A stretch of 64,000 nt of DNA from Coenobita brevimanus (lineage: Eukaryota > Arthropoda > Malacostraca > Decapoda > Coenobitidae). The first letter of the stretch is position 1, and the number at the start of each line of letters is the position of its first letter. The notes under the pieces were generated by a model. The model did no database searches. It saw only the letters and a program-made list of their open reading frames with translations, and was not told the DNA's origin. The position numbers were made by a program, and so were the translations under genes. Shown here one piece after another: positions 47,280 through 57,960 of the stretch. The stretch lies in the NCBI GenBank assembly GCA_032717465.1, contig CM064690.1, positions 28,759,153 to 28,823,152 on the forward strand, in the 5' to 3' direction.

Positions 47280-48077
47280 AGTGAGCGGAGAAAAAAGGAG
47301 AGGAGGAAAGGGAGGGTAGAGGGAAGGGTGGGTATGTGGAGAAGGGAGGAGAGGGGAGGGAATGTACTGTAGAAGGAAGGGACTAAACGGGAAGAGAAGA
47401 TTTAGGAAAGGAATGAGAGAGAGAGAGAGAGAGAGAAGAATGGAAGGGAAGTGCAAAGAAAAGGGGAGGGGGAGTGGAAGGGAAAAACAGAGAGGGGAGA
47501 AATATTAAGATTAAGGGAAAAGGAAGAGGGAGGGGGAGGGAAAGATAAGCGGAGTTCAGAAGGGTGGAGGGAGGGAGACGGGAAGCAAAGGGTTCGGGAG
47601 GGAAGGGAAGAGAAAATGAGAGGAAAGAGAAGGGGGAGAAGAGGGGAAAGGGAGAGGAAAGGAAACAAAGTGAGGAAGGTGAGGGGAGGGGGAAAAGATG
47701 AGGGAGGGCTAAGGGAGGTGAGGGGGAAATGGAGTGAAGAAGAGGGGAAGCAAATATAGGAAAGATGAAGGTCAAGAGAGGAATGGGAGAAGGACAAGAG
47801 AATGAAGGGATGGAGAGAGGGAGGGGGTGTGGAAGAGGAAGCGAAGTGAAGGGGGGTAGGGGGAAGTAAAAAGGAAGGAAGAGAAAGGAGAGGAGCAAGT
47901 GGAAAGGGAAGAGGGAAGAGAAGTGAAGGAAAATGGGGAAGAAGGGAACGGATGATAGGGGGAGGGGAAACGAAGATGAGAGTAGGGGAGGGGGAGGGGG
48001 GAAGGGGGAAGGGGGTTTAGCAAGTAGGCCAGTCTGGAAATAATTAAAAGTTTTGATACATGAAGTTATAGCAGAGC

Positions 48078-48115
<38 letters not shown>

Positions 48116-48190
48116 GAGGAGGAGGAGGAGGAAGAAAGGAGAAAGAGGGAGAGGGAGGAAAAGACGGTGGAAAAGGAGCGGGAAGGACAA
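47280..48190. repeat. polypurine tract with (GA)n blocks
   Basis: The + strand is nearly pure A/G over 47280-48015 and again over 48075-48190, including (GA)n at 48080-48111. A pyrimidine tract follows on the same strand at 48240-48460, so the strand bias flips within 100 bp. Confidence 0.93.
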
Positions 48191-48667
48191 CTAGGAAAAC
48201 TCAGCCATGACTTTCAGATTAACTTTTGTGTCCAATTTCAGTCTCTCTCTCTCTCTCTCTCCCATCTGCTTGTATCATCCTTTCCTCTCTTCCTTCCACT
48301 CTCTCCATCTTCCTTCCTTTTTCATTCTTTCTCATCCACACTCCCTCCTCCTCTCCTTCCTTTCGAATCTCACTCCCTTCTTCCTCCCCCCTCCCTCTCT
48401 TCCTCCCTCCCTCCCACTCTCCCTCCCTGGCCATAACACTTCCCTCCCCTTCTCCCATTAACAGATACAATGGTTACCCGATGTTGGTAGTAGTGGTAGT
48501 TGTGGTGGTTGTGCTGATTGTGGTGGTTGTAGTTGTGGCAGTTGTTACGAGGTAGGAATGAGTCTCCTTGGTTACTGTTCAAATCAACCCTCCAGTCTGC
48601 GTACACTTGGCCATCAACTGAGCTGATAGGGGTTAGGGATCCTTCTCAGGTGAACACAAAAACCCGT

Positions 48668-48855
48668 ATTCTCGTCGCGTAAGGAGGCTCCGTAACACCT
48701 CTTCCATAGCGATTTATTTTTGGTTATGGCAGGTTAATATTGTACGCTACTTAAGCAGAGTCTGGCGATGTTTGAAGGATTTAGGTAACAGAATAGGGCA
48801 GTAAGGTGTAATAAGCAAAATAAATCGCTTAGAAAAGGGTGTTGGGGAGAATACC
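48668..48855. mobile_element. long-TIR MITE 'ctcgt-taaggaggctcc', copy 3
   Basis: The left arm attctcgtcgcgtaaggagg and inner block ctggcgatgtttgaaggatt match copies 2 and 4. The right arm (aaataaatcgcttagaaaag) decays after ggtgttgggga. Confidence 0.8.
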
Positions 48856-49049
48856 TGCCAAACAGACTGTATATAACGCCATTAAATATCAGTCACCCCC
48901 TTTTAAACCCATTCACCACGATGACTTATCCTTCCTATTACCGGACGATTTTATTTAGTCTGGGGAAACCGTCTCGTTCTAAAGGGGTTGAAATCTGCCG
49001 GAACTGAGAAAAATAAAGTGCTGAAAGTCCACGGAAGTCACAACTCAGG

Positions 49050-49343
49050 TTTCACAAACGAGGGGAGAGAGAGAGAGAGAGAGAGGAGGGGGGATGAGCG
49101 TAATGACGAGGGGAGGGGAAAAGAGAAAGGGAAAACGAGAGAGGGAGAGAATCAACGTAGAACGGGGAGGAAAGGAGGGGAAAAGAGAAAGGGAAAACGA
49201 GAGAGGGAGAGAATCAACGTAGAACGGGGAGGAAAGGAGGGGAAAAGAGAAAATAACGCGAGGGGAGGGGGGAGGAAAGAGAATAGGAATGGGAAAAACA
49301 GAATAAGCGAAAGAAATAGAGAGGGGGTGGGGGAGCAGAGATA

Positions 49344-49378
<35 letters not shown>

Positions 49379-49460
49379 GATGTGTAGAAGAGAGAGAATT
49401 GAAAATAGAATAGTGAAGCCGTAGAAGGAAGATGAGAAAAGAGAAAAAACTGAAGAGAGA
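49050..49460. repeat. polypurine tract with a 62-bp direct duplication
   Basis: Within A/G-rich DNA, agagaatcaacgtagaacgg with flanks is repeated exactly at a 62-bp interval (49117-49251). GATA and GA runs follow at 49343-49378. Confidence 0.9.
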
Positions 49461-49929
49461 GTAGAAGGAATTAAGTAACTGTCTATAAGTGTATATATTC
49501 ATACTTAAAGCTTCACATTAACTTTATATCTCCCTACTTTACTTAAAAAATTCCAGGTCAGGTATTTCATTATTTTGCGTTCTAATTTCTTCATAAAGCC
49601 AGAGTCATATTATTGTCAGGCCTACTGTATACAATTTCTCAAGTTTGCGCTCACCAGTTTCCAGAAGTTTTAATAATTTTCGTAAAAGGAAGAGGAGTAC
49701 TTTTGGACTAAAAACTTGGTGAATTTGTAACGTTATTTTTATTGCCTCTTCCTTCCTTCTTTCGCTTTTGCCATTTTCTGTTTATCGTCATTCTTGGATT
49801 TCTCTTATTTGTTTGCATTTGTCTCCATTCGGTCTTTTTTTTTCTGTGATTTTTCTTCCAGCTCCATACAGTACAGATCAGTCAGACATCTTGAGCTGTG
49901 TAAAATAATCAGATGACCCCGTTGTAGTA

Positions 49930-50560
49930 AACAGAAAGAGCTTATAGTCGTGTACAAAGATACTGTCCCTACAAAACTACTGGCATCCGTCGTTTAACAG
50001 TACCCGTGTCATAGTTGTAATGCAGTGTACATTGGCAACACTAAACGCCAGCTAAGGGATCGTATCTTTGAGCACTTGGGTCGATCAGTGAGAACAAACA
50101 GGGCTTTAGCCAAACCATCCTGTAGCCCCGTAAACATCCCTCACACTCTGACCACCATATCCTCTTTGATTCCTCAGTCCTCATTGTTCGTGCGGACGCC
50201 TCTGTTGACAATGCAGCATAAACCATCACTAGCCAGCAGCGAGACTTCTCTTAATGTAAGTAGCCTACATAATGTTTTATTGGTGCACTTGGCTCTACTT
50301 GGCTTTTTTGTTTTTTTTTTACCTTGTTCCTTTTCTTGGTTTTATTGGTTTAACTTCTTTACTTGTACTGACCTTCTTATAAACTGCCCAGCTCAATTAC
50401 TAATACTCTTATGTCGTTTTGTGTTTAGTTTTTACAATAAACCCTAAATTACTTGGAACTTGCCACATGATGTTCCTTTTAACTTGTAGATTGCCTGATG
50501 ATGAATTAAAGTTGTCTCCGAAACTGTTACACCAAATAAACAGTATGTTCTATCGAGTGC
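49930..50560 (+). pseudogene. Penelope-like element remnant, GIY-YIG endonuclease end
   Basis: Translation from about 50010 gives CNAVYIGNTKRQLRDRIFEH, preceded by a CxxC-like PCHSCNAV context. C..C...YIG.T.R.L..R..EH is the signature of the C-terminal GIY-YIG domain of Penelope-like retroelements. Downstream, frame changes and stops break the domain, though SSVLIVRADASVDNAA and KPSLA-like pieces recall its end. The 3' part has cctgatgatgaattaaagt. No reverse transcriptase portion is visible upstream, so it is 5'-truncated. Confidence 0.7.
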
Positions 50561-50634
50561 TGGGTCTTCTCTTCATTATATGTATATAAATATGTAAACA
50601 TATATATTACCTGTATATATATATAAAGCAAACG

Positions 50635-50773
50635 TAAACAGGTTAAATGCTTATGTGTCAGACAAGGGTAGTTTAGCGAAGCATCAAAATAATTTTACCT
50701 GCGTCATCCTTATCAGCCAAGTATTACAGCTCCATCTTGGCCTGTATAAAAGCATCCGGAGATAGCCAGATAC

Positions 50774-50805
<32 letters not shown>

Positions 50806-50890
50806 CAGCTAAAATGGGTGTATGTCAGATAAGGGTGGATTAGCAAGGCATCAACATAATTACCAGCGCCATCTCCAGGCCATTCCACGC
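50635..50890. repeat. direct repeat pair with (GA)n between
   Basis: gtcagacaagggtagtttag ... gcatcaaaataat (50657-50693) and gtcagataagggtggattag ... gcatcaacataat (50825-50861) are diverged direct copies. (GA)n at 50779-50805 lies between. Confidence 0.75.
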
Positions 50891-50979
50891 ACAAACTTAA
50901 CAACGCGCCGAAACTTGTCACATTCGCGCGGGAAACTGTGACACAACTGCTTCCTCTCCCCTCACTCTCATCGTACGAC

Positions 50980-51016
<37 letters not shown>

Positions 51017-51470
51017 GAGAGCGGAAACTGGGGAGTAGCGAAATTAAAACTTTAGGACAATGTGGAAAGACATACAGAGTTCGTCCAGGGAAGTTTGTAA
51101 TTGATGGACGTGAAAAATGCGAGAGTTGGCCGAGACGAACCATCTTAAGCGCGCGTCATCTCAAAAAGCGCGCCCGAATTTTCCCGCGCTCTTGGGCGAG
51201 ATTTGGCGTCGAAACTGATGTAAACAAACAGACGCCATTAAGCACTTCCCCCCACGTGGACTAAAACCTTTTAATTCTGCTTCCCTAAGACGAGTGAGGG
51301 AAAAATGGAGCCTCGGACGAAGGAAAGTGGGGAAGAACGAAGCCCAGTGGAAAATTCAGAGCAGAAAAAGTGAGCAGCGAGGGCGGAGTCTTCTGTGTGG
51401 GCAAATGGGAAAAGTTGTGCTCAGATTAACGTGTAGTTGGCAACACTTTCTTAGCTGATACTATTTTTAT
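50880..51470. promoter_or_regulatory. CpG-rich island with E2F-like and forkhead-like sites
   Basis: The region has many CpGs (aacgcgccg, agcgcgcgtc, gcgcgcccg). gcgggaaa at 50928-50935 and the inverted tttcccgc at 51180-51187 are perfect E2F-type cores, and tgtaaaca at 51220 is a forkhead-type core. cacgtg is at 51255. An A33 run (50982-51014) interrupts. It may be a promoter or enhancer; no exon is recognised. Confidence 0.35.
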
Positions 51471-51499
51471 TCAAACTTTCTCGCCTGTCCTGTTGTTCG

Positions 51500-52711
51500 G
51501 AGGGGAGCTGGGGGGATGGAAGAGTTTGACAGGATGGAAAGAGGTGGGGACGAGGAGGAAAGGAGGGAATGGGAGGGAAGTAAGGGTGGGAAGGGAATGA
51601 AGTTTGAGAGGAAGGAAAGACGAGGGGTAAACGAGGAAGGGAGAGAACTAGGAAGATGTAAGGAGAGGAAGAAGAAAGTTTGGCAGGATGGAAAGAGGTG
51701 GTGAAGGGAAGGGAGAATCTTGGATGGAAGGGGAGGGAGAGCTTGACATGAAGGGAGAGAATAGGAAGGAAGGAAGGGGGAAGGAAATATTTTAATATAA
51801 GACGAGAGGTGAGAGGAATTGGGGAAGGAGGGAGAGGGTGGGGTAAAGGGGAAGGAAGTGGCGAGAATAATTGCAAGAAAGAGGAAGGAGGGAGGGAAGG
51901 GGAAGGGAGGTAGCAGGGAGTGAAGAGAGGTAGGGAGGGGAGAGGTGGTGTAGAGGAAGTGAGGGGAGAGGAGGAAGGAGGAAGTGTTGAGAGGAAGGAG
52001 GAAGGAAGAGAGTTTGGTAGAGGGATGGAGGTGGAACTTGGTGATGAATGAGAGAGAGATGAGAGGGGGGGGATAGTGAATGAGATAGGGGAGAAGAGTC
52101 TAGAGGCTGAGAGGGAAGAAGGGGGAGAGGGGGAGGGGAGGGGAAGGGAAGGGAAGGGAAGGGAGGGTGTGGTTAGAGAAGGTGGAGGGTGAGGGAGGGG
52201 GAGTGATGGGGAAGGCAGGTGAGGGGAGGGGAAAAGCGGGTGGGAGAAGGATTTTGACTGGGAAGGGGGACAGGAAGGGAGGGTTGTGGAGAGGGGAAGG
52301 TGAGGGAGGGGAGGGGGAAGGGCAAAAGGAGGGAGAGTGACAGGGAGGGGAAGTAAAAGTTATTGAGCGGTAGAAAGAGTAGATGAACGGAGGGGGAGGG
52401 GATGGGGAAGAGTAATGGGAAAAGGGGGAAGGGAATGATTGAAATAGGTGGAGGGGGGAGAGAAGGTTAAGGAGGGGACGGGAGGGGGGTTTATAGATTG
52501 GGGAGTTGATGTGAAAGAGAGGGGGAGGGGAACGGGGAAGGAAGAGGGGAGAGTGTGAGAAAATGGATGGAATGGGAAAGAAGGAAGAAGGAAGTTTATG
52601 GAAATAAAGAAAAAGGAAGGAAAAACTAAAAGGAAAAACTGTAAAAACAGAAGAATGAATGGAAAAGTGATGCAGATGGGAGATATATGATGGTGAAGAA
52701 AGATAAATGAT

Positions 52712-52767
<56 letters not shown>

Positions 52768-52790
52768 AGGGGGGAGGGAAGAGGAGCCGA
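51500..52790. repeat. 1.3-kb polypurine tract
   Basis: A/G-only ggaagg/ggaggg/gaagg blocks dominate the + strand; (GA)n at 52712-52767 closes it. Confidence 0.94.
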
Positions 52791-52884
52791 GAAGTTAAGA
52801 GAGCGAGGAAGAAGTTAGAGGGAAAATATTCCTTAAGTTAAGAAGTTGGCTAAGACTGGGAACTTGGCTTTAAATACACCTTAA

Positions 52885-52941
<57 letters not shown>

Positions 52942-53155
52942 TGAGGTAGATGGAAGATTGGGGAGTCGGAGAGTGGTGATTATGTAGATGGAATATCAGA
53001 GATGTGATGAGGTAGATGGTAAATCAGTAGAGAGAGAGAGAGAGCGAGAGATTAGGTAGATGGAATATGAGAGAAAGATGATGAGGAAGATGGAAGATCG
53101 GTGAGAGAGGTGATGAGGAAGATGGAAGATCGGTGAGAAAGAGAGAGATAGAGAG
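52885..53155. repeat. (GA)n plus 'gatgaggtagatggaagat' minisatellite
   Basis: (GA)n at 52889-52937 is followed by about six diverged units containing gatgag(g/a)tagatggaa with GA runs between, to about 53150. Confidence 0.88.
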
Positions 53156-53302
53156 ATTCATGACAAGGTAAAGATTAATGTACGAGTATTCCCAGACCTG
53201 TTGTACACCTGTATTAAATATGTATCATTACTGTTTTAGGCGAGAACACTGTATTAATTTATCCAATCCAGTGACGTTTCATTTATTGCATTGGTGCTGT
53301 TT

Positions 53303-53412
53303 GTAGACGATTTTATTCAGCGTATAAGGGGAGAAATCAGGTTGGAAAGGGGTTAATGGAGTCTTATTTTAATGGTCTTCTCCCCTCAGAAAAATAAAAC
53401 TGTCTGAAGATA
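53303..53412. mobile_element. about 110-bp MITE with 'agacgattttattcagc' TIRs
   Basis: tagacgattttattcagcgt followed by ataaggggagaa is inverted at 53380-53410 (cttctcccctcag ... aaataaaactgtctgaag). Single ends of the same family are scattered through 46-55 kb. Confidence 0.65.
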
Positions 53413-53419
53413 GCAAAAA

Positions 53420-53499
53420 TCACACACACACACACACACACACACACAGTCATGAGTCATTTATCACACACACACACACACACAGTCATGAGTCATTTA

Positions 53500-53542
<43 letters not shown>

Positions 53543-53625
53543 CATGAGTCATTTATCACACACACACACACACAGTCATGAGTCATTTATCACACACACA
53601 CACACACACACACACGTCATGAGTC
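53420..53625. repeat. compound (CA)n array with five 'gtcatgagtcat' spacers
   Basis: CA blocks of varied length are separated by gtcatgagtcatttat, which recurs four times, with a fifth variant ending ...gtcaaagc. Each spacer contains TGAGTCA, the AP-1/TRE consensus core, so the array holds five such sites in under 200 bp. Confidence 0.95.
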
Positions 53626-53940
53626 AAAGCGTTAATTTTTTCACCAACATAACACCAACAATCCGAACACAGATCAGAATATTGCCGGGTACTGTGGTGT
53701 TGTGGAGTGGGGCAGTGCAGTGTTGTGTAATGGTGTACTTGTAACGTTATGTAACCTGTAATCTTCGCCTTTGTACCCCCACGCGTCTCCACTACACCAT
53801 CACGAGCCGAAATTTACTTCACGCCTTATATATCCTTTCTCAGGGCATTTCCGTTTTCTTTAACAATCATCCCTGACTATAATATTTATGATTTTTTTTA
53901 TAATACAGGATTACGTCTTTTTTTTTTTTTCTCGTTCTCC

Positions 53941-53965
53941 CCAGACGATTTTATTCAGCTTGGGA
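53941..53965. repeat. dispersed 'ccagacgattttattcagct' motif
   Basis: One of at least eight copies of this terminus in the window. It lies about 30 bp before a long-TIR MITE. Confidence 0.7.
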
Positions 53966-53993
53966 GAAATGTTTGGAGTTAGAGGATTATTTT

Positions 53994-54193
53994 TGTAGGG
54001 TAAGGAAGCTCCCCAACACCTCGTCCTTGGCGATTTATTTTGTGTATGTTTGGGTATTATACAATTGTACGTTATTTATGCAGAGTGTGGCGATGATTGA
54101 AGGATTTGCATAACAGAATAGGACAGTACGATGTAATAAGAAAAATAAGTCGCTTTGGAAAAGGTGTTACGGAACTTCCTTAATCGACGAGAA
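53994..54193. mobile_element. long-TIR MITE 'ctcgt-taaggaggctcc', copy 4 (complete)
   Basis: Left arm ggtaaggaagctccccaaca with ccttggcgatttatttt; right arm aaataagtcgctttggaaaa with ggtgttacggaacttcctta and cgacgagaat. The inner gtgtggcgatgattgaagga matches the other copies. Confidence 0.82.
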
Positions 54194-54810
54194 TGAACCC
54201 TTTCACTGTTGCATATCGTTGCTGGATTGAACGAAATCGTCAGTTGATAGACTGATATGAGGCCATCGGACTGAAGGGGTAGTCTAATGAAACTACCTCA
54301 TACTTGTGGAAATCATTGTGCCCACTTCACTAGACATGCTATTAGACAGGTAGATATAGTTGGAAAGATGCACCTGTTTTCTTGTTCGTACCAGGAGTTT
54401 GATCATCTCTTGTACGTTAATTATGCCTTTGTAATACCGACAGCTTGCATAAATATCATAGAAGAGGCTATCAGCACTCCACATACCCTGATATAAGCAA
54501 ATAAGGTTGGTCATATTGAATATCTTTGGGGAAAAAAAAAAAAAAAACGATACCAGTAACTGATTATCGCCGAGCCGAACCCTTCATCCCTTTGTTTATA
54601 ATCTTCCGTTTTCTGTTCACCTAGTGCTTTCAGTACTTATTGGGAAACTTAAGTATTTTGGTCAGACTTTAGCCAAACGATGTAGTTCAACTGAGGGAAA
54701 TCGTAGGTATTTAAAATCTCATTAATCCTCTCCCATGGGCGAATTTGGTTATTTTATTCTAACACCAGACGGTTTTATTCAGCTGAGAGAAATCATGTCA
54801 GGTCCAAAGA
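54194..54810. other. unique DNA, no gene seen
   Basis: It contains an A-run (54531-54547) and one dispersed ccagacggttttattcagct motif at 54764. The 69-codon + frame at 54287 has no recognised family. Confidence 0.4.
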
Positions 54811-54816
54811 GATAAC

Positions 54817-55155
54817 AGTTTATTTAACAGCAACAGTGGGATTAACCATTTATTTAGCTGCTAGAGGGATTAACCATTCATATAGCAGCAACAGAGGGAT
54901 TAACCCTTTAGCTGCTACAGAGGGATTAACCATGTATATAGCTTCTACAGAGGGATTAACCATTTATTTAGCTGCTACAGAGGGATTAACCATGTATATA
55001 GCAGCTAGAGGGATTAACCATTTATTTAGCAGCTACAGAGGGATTAACCATTTTTTTTTAGCTGCTACAGAGGGATTAACCATGTATATAACTGCTACAG
55101 AGGGATTAACCATTTATTTAGGTGCTACAGAGGGATTAACCATTTATCTACTACA
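54817..55155. repeat. eleven-copy minisatellite, 30-bp unit
   Basis: The unit gctgctacagagggattaac followed by catttattta recurs eleven times. Two unit types alternate (catttattta, catgtatata). Because the unit is 30 bp it stays open in one frame and reads TEGLTIYLAA repeats, but nothing supports translation. Confidence 0.96.
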
Positions 55156-55183
55156 GGGGGACTAGTGTCACATTCAAACTGCC

Positions 55184-55400
55184 ACCAGACGATTTTGTTC
55201 AGCTAAGAAAAGGAAAGAGTTCAAGACGTACAGCACTACTGTACATTAGTTAACCTTTACTCTTGGACAGACTTACAGGAAGTGTTTATACGAAGCCCAG
55301 ACGATTTTGTTCAACCGCGAGATGTGAAGTGAATGGCGTGCTGGGCAATGAGATCCTCTGTTCATGCTTCCTTCAGACGGTTTTATTCAGTTTGGGAGAG
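55184..55400. repeat. three clustered 'cagacgattttnttcag' motifs
   Basis: Copies at 55186-55204, 55299-55315 and 55375-55393 in the same direction, each followed by a purine-rich gaga/gaaa stretch. Confidence 0.65.
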
Positions 55401-55567
55401 AAATACGACAGTGAGGGGGTTAGAAAGCCTCCATTATCCACATTGCCACGAGAAACCCCACCTCCACCTGAGCAAAATCGTTTGGCGTCAGTAAGAATAG
55501 ATGGGACGTGAATTCAATCTCTTTAGCGGTGAAAGTAATGTAATGACAAGTATATATTAAGCTACGC

Positions 55568-55630
55568 ATCCAAAAATAAATTGCTAATGAAGAGGTGTGA
55601 GGGAGCTTCCTTCCCTAACAGACGAGAATA
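55568..55630. repeat. long-TIR MITE solo arm (copy 5)
   Basis: aaaaataaattgctaatgaa, gaggtgtgagggagcttcct and aacagacgagaata match only the right arm of the 200-bp MITE. Confidence 0.65.
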
Positions 55631-55997
55631 CTTGAGCTGACAGGGGTTAGGGATCTTTGTCAGGTTAGAAGAAACGCACTAGAGTTGTCTTGAGCATGAA
55701 AGGGTTAATGACACCAGTATTAGCACTCAGGCTGCTATGACTCACTATCTGCTGAGTGTACACTTGTGTCGGTGAAAGATTACTCCACCATGAGGTTAAT
55801 CATGTGCATTAGTGAAGCTAATACTATTCGTGAATATTACATTTGAAGTAATGTATATGAATGGAGTACTTCTGATAATATACATACATTAATATCCATA
55901 TCACTAATATATAACTATACTTGATGAAATATATTCAGGTAACACCTGGGAATTAATATGAAATAAAATGTTGAGAAATTTGTATAAATAAAGTTTG

Positions 55998-56000
<3 letters not shown>

Positions 56001-56084
<84 letters not shown>
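56001..56084. repeat. (AT)42 microsatellite
   Basis: 84 bp of uninterrupted AT. It is self-complementary and could extrude a cruciform. Confidence 0.99.
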
Positions 56085-56088
<4 letters not shown>

Positions 56089-56499
56089 AATTGTATATAA
56101 GTAAATTAAAGTGTGTTCCATTGTAAATAATCAAGTCCATGTTCAAATGTACAGTATGTGTGCGAGGTTTATACTGCACGGGTGGTATGTAAACAGAATG
56201 AACTAGACAGGTGAACGAAAAGGGCTCAAAACTATTCTCGTGTTAAGCCAAGTGAAACGAAAATAAAACCAAATAAAACTAAAAACCGGAGTGATTATGG
56301 CAACAGCGAGAGGGCGGGAGGAGGTACACCCCGGCTGGGCTCCCGCGATGGCCGCTCTTGACTTTTATTTATTTCTTCCTCCGCTTCACCTGAACGATCT
56401 TTCTGGCTATTTTTGTTATCCGGCGGCACATTTACCTATTTTGTAGCGGGACTGGAGGTTTGTTTCGTCCCGTCTTACATTGTTTCGCTCGTTAACGTC

Positions 56500-56715
56500 G
56501 CGCTGCGGAACGTAGTGTAAGTAGTTAATCCGTTCATCCAGTGAAACGCTAATGAAGTGTAACTATTTAACGCGATCCAGTTAAGCGTAGCGATATTTAC
56601 GGTGTGGCGTAATGGAGCTTTATTTGACGTACTCGTAACTGAGCGTAACCTAACGTAATTGAACGTAATGTTGCGTAATAATCGAACGTAGCGTAATTGA
56701 AGGCAGACTAGTGTA
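56500..56715. other. quasi-periodic 'cgtaa' micro-repeat field
   Basis: About a dozen cgtaa/cgtag/cgtac words recur every 8-20 bases (e.g. gagcgtaacctaacgtaatt, gaacgtaatgttgcgtaata). It is CpG-rich but not a simple tandem repeat. Confidence 0.75.
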
Positions 56716-57709
56716 ACCTGCACCCATTGTCTGACACGGAGCTAAGATATATGCAAATTAGTGCAGGTTGTGAAGAAATATAACCCCGCTTCACCATTAA
56801 TATCCCTCCGTGACGCAAATTACTCCCAACACCTCATTATTTGCCCTCATTAATGCGAAACTAATTGCCGAGTTTAATTAATATTCGCCCAAAAATATCG
56901 GCGCAGTTTCGGCCACTATCGTAACGACAACATGGCATTCATAACTCACATAAATTTTGCTCTGTAAGCCATTCAGGCCGCCGATAATGGTTAGGTTATC
57001 ACTTTGCCATTAATTTTGGAGGTGAGCGGGATTGGAGAGGGAAAAAAAAAATGCTAGGGAAAGAGGAAAAAAGAAAAAAAAAAACATTAACAGCCTCCAA
57101 CCGAACGTCATCAAGCCGAGAGTGACTTTGGCCCCGAAGACGAAAAACTTGTGATAAACTTTCCTATTTTATGCAGTCACCCTTACTTACTACCATGTCG
57201 CCAGGAACATAAATATAACATCAGATATCCGCCTGAGTGGGAGCGTAAAAAATGAATGATAAATCTGCAGCGCGGAGTGACAGGGTTAGGCTGGGTTAGA
57301 GATATTAAAGAATTATTAGGGAGCGAGACAGAGCGCACCGAAATGGCCGCCAACTCCTCCCTTGTTTTAAACGCTGGCCGCCGAATTCCCCCACGCTACG
57401 CTCGCCTTCCCATAATGCTTCGTCTGGTCTTGGCGGCGGTGTCATTTTAATCGTCCATTCTTCCCCAAAAGCGTGTGTTTCCCGGCTTGATAAATGGCAA
57501 AGGACGCTAGTGTAAATGTTTTGTAAGACGGCCGACATTTTGGGATTGTTTTGCGCGGGAAAATGTTGGTGAATTCGGCGCGTCAGTCATAAGTCAACGA
57601 TAAAACACTTGTCTTCAAAGCCTGAAACATTTGCCATCCAGAGAGCCTTCCCGCCGCTCACAGGGTCGAGAGTCTGGGTTCTGTGTGGGGGAGGGTCACC
57701 TTTATGGGG

Positions 57710-57960
57710 GCAGGGAGGCGGACACGGGAGGAGAAGGAGGGAAGAGAGGGAGGGAGGGAAGGAGGAAGGAGGTAAACGGACGAGGCAGAAGGAGGAGAGG
57801 GAGGGGGAGGGTAAACGAGGAGGCTGGGGGGAAGGGAAGGGGAGGAGGTACAAGAGAGAGAGAGAGAGAGAGAGAGAGACGAAGAAGGGAGTGGGAGGTA
57901 GGGAGGGAGGGAGTGTGAGAGTGCGGGGGAGGGGAGGGACTGCGGAAGGGGGAGGGGGGA
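57710..57960. repeat. polypurine tract with (GA)n
   Basis: The + strand is mostly G/A, with (GA)n at 57854-57879. Confidence 0.93.

Noticed and set aside
47383..47898. 171-codon minus-strand frame rich in Pro, Leu, Ser and Phe
   Set aside because: It lies in a homopurine tract, overlaps another open frame of similar length, and matches no family.
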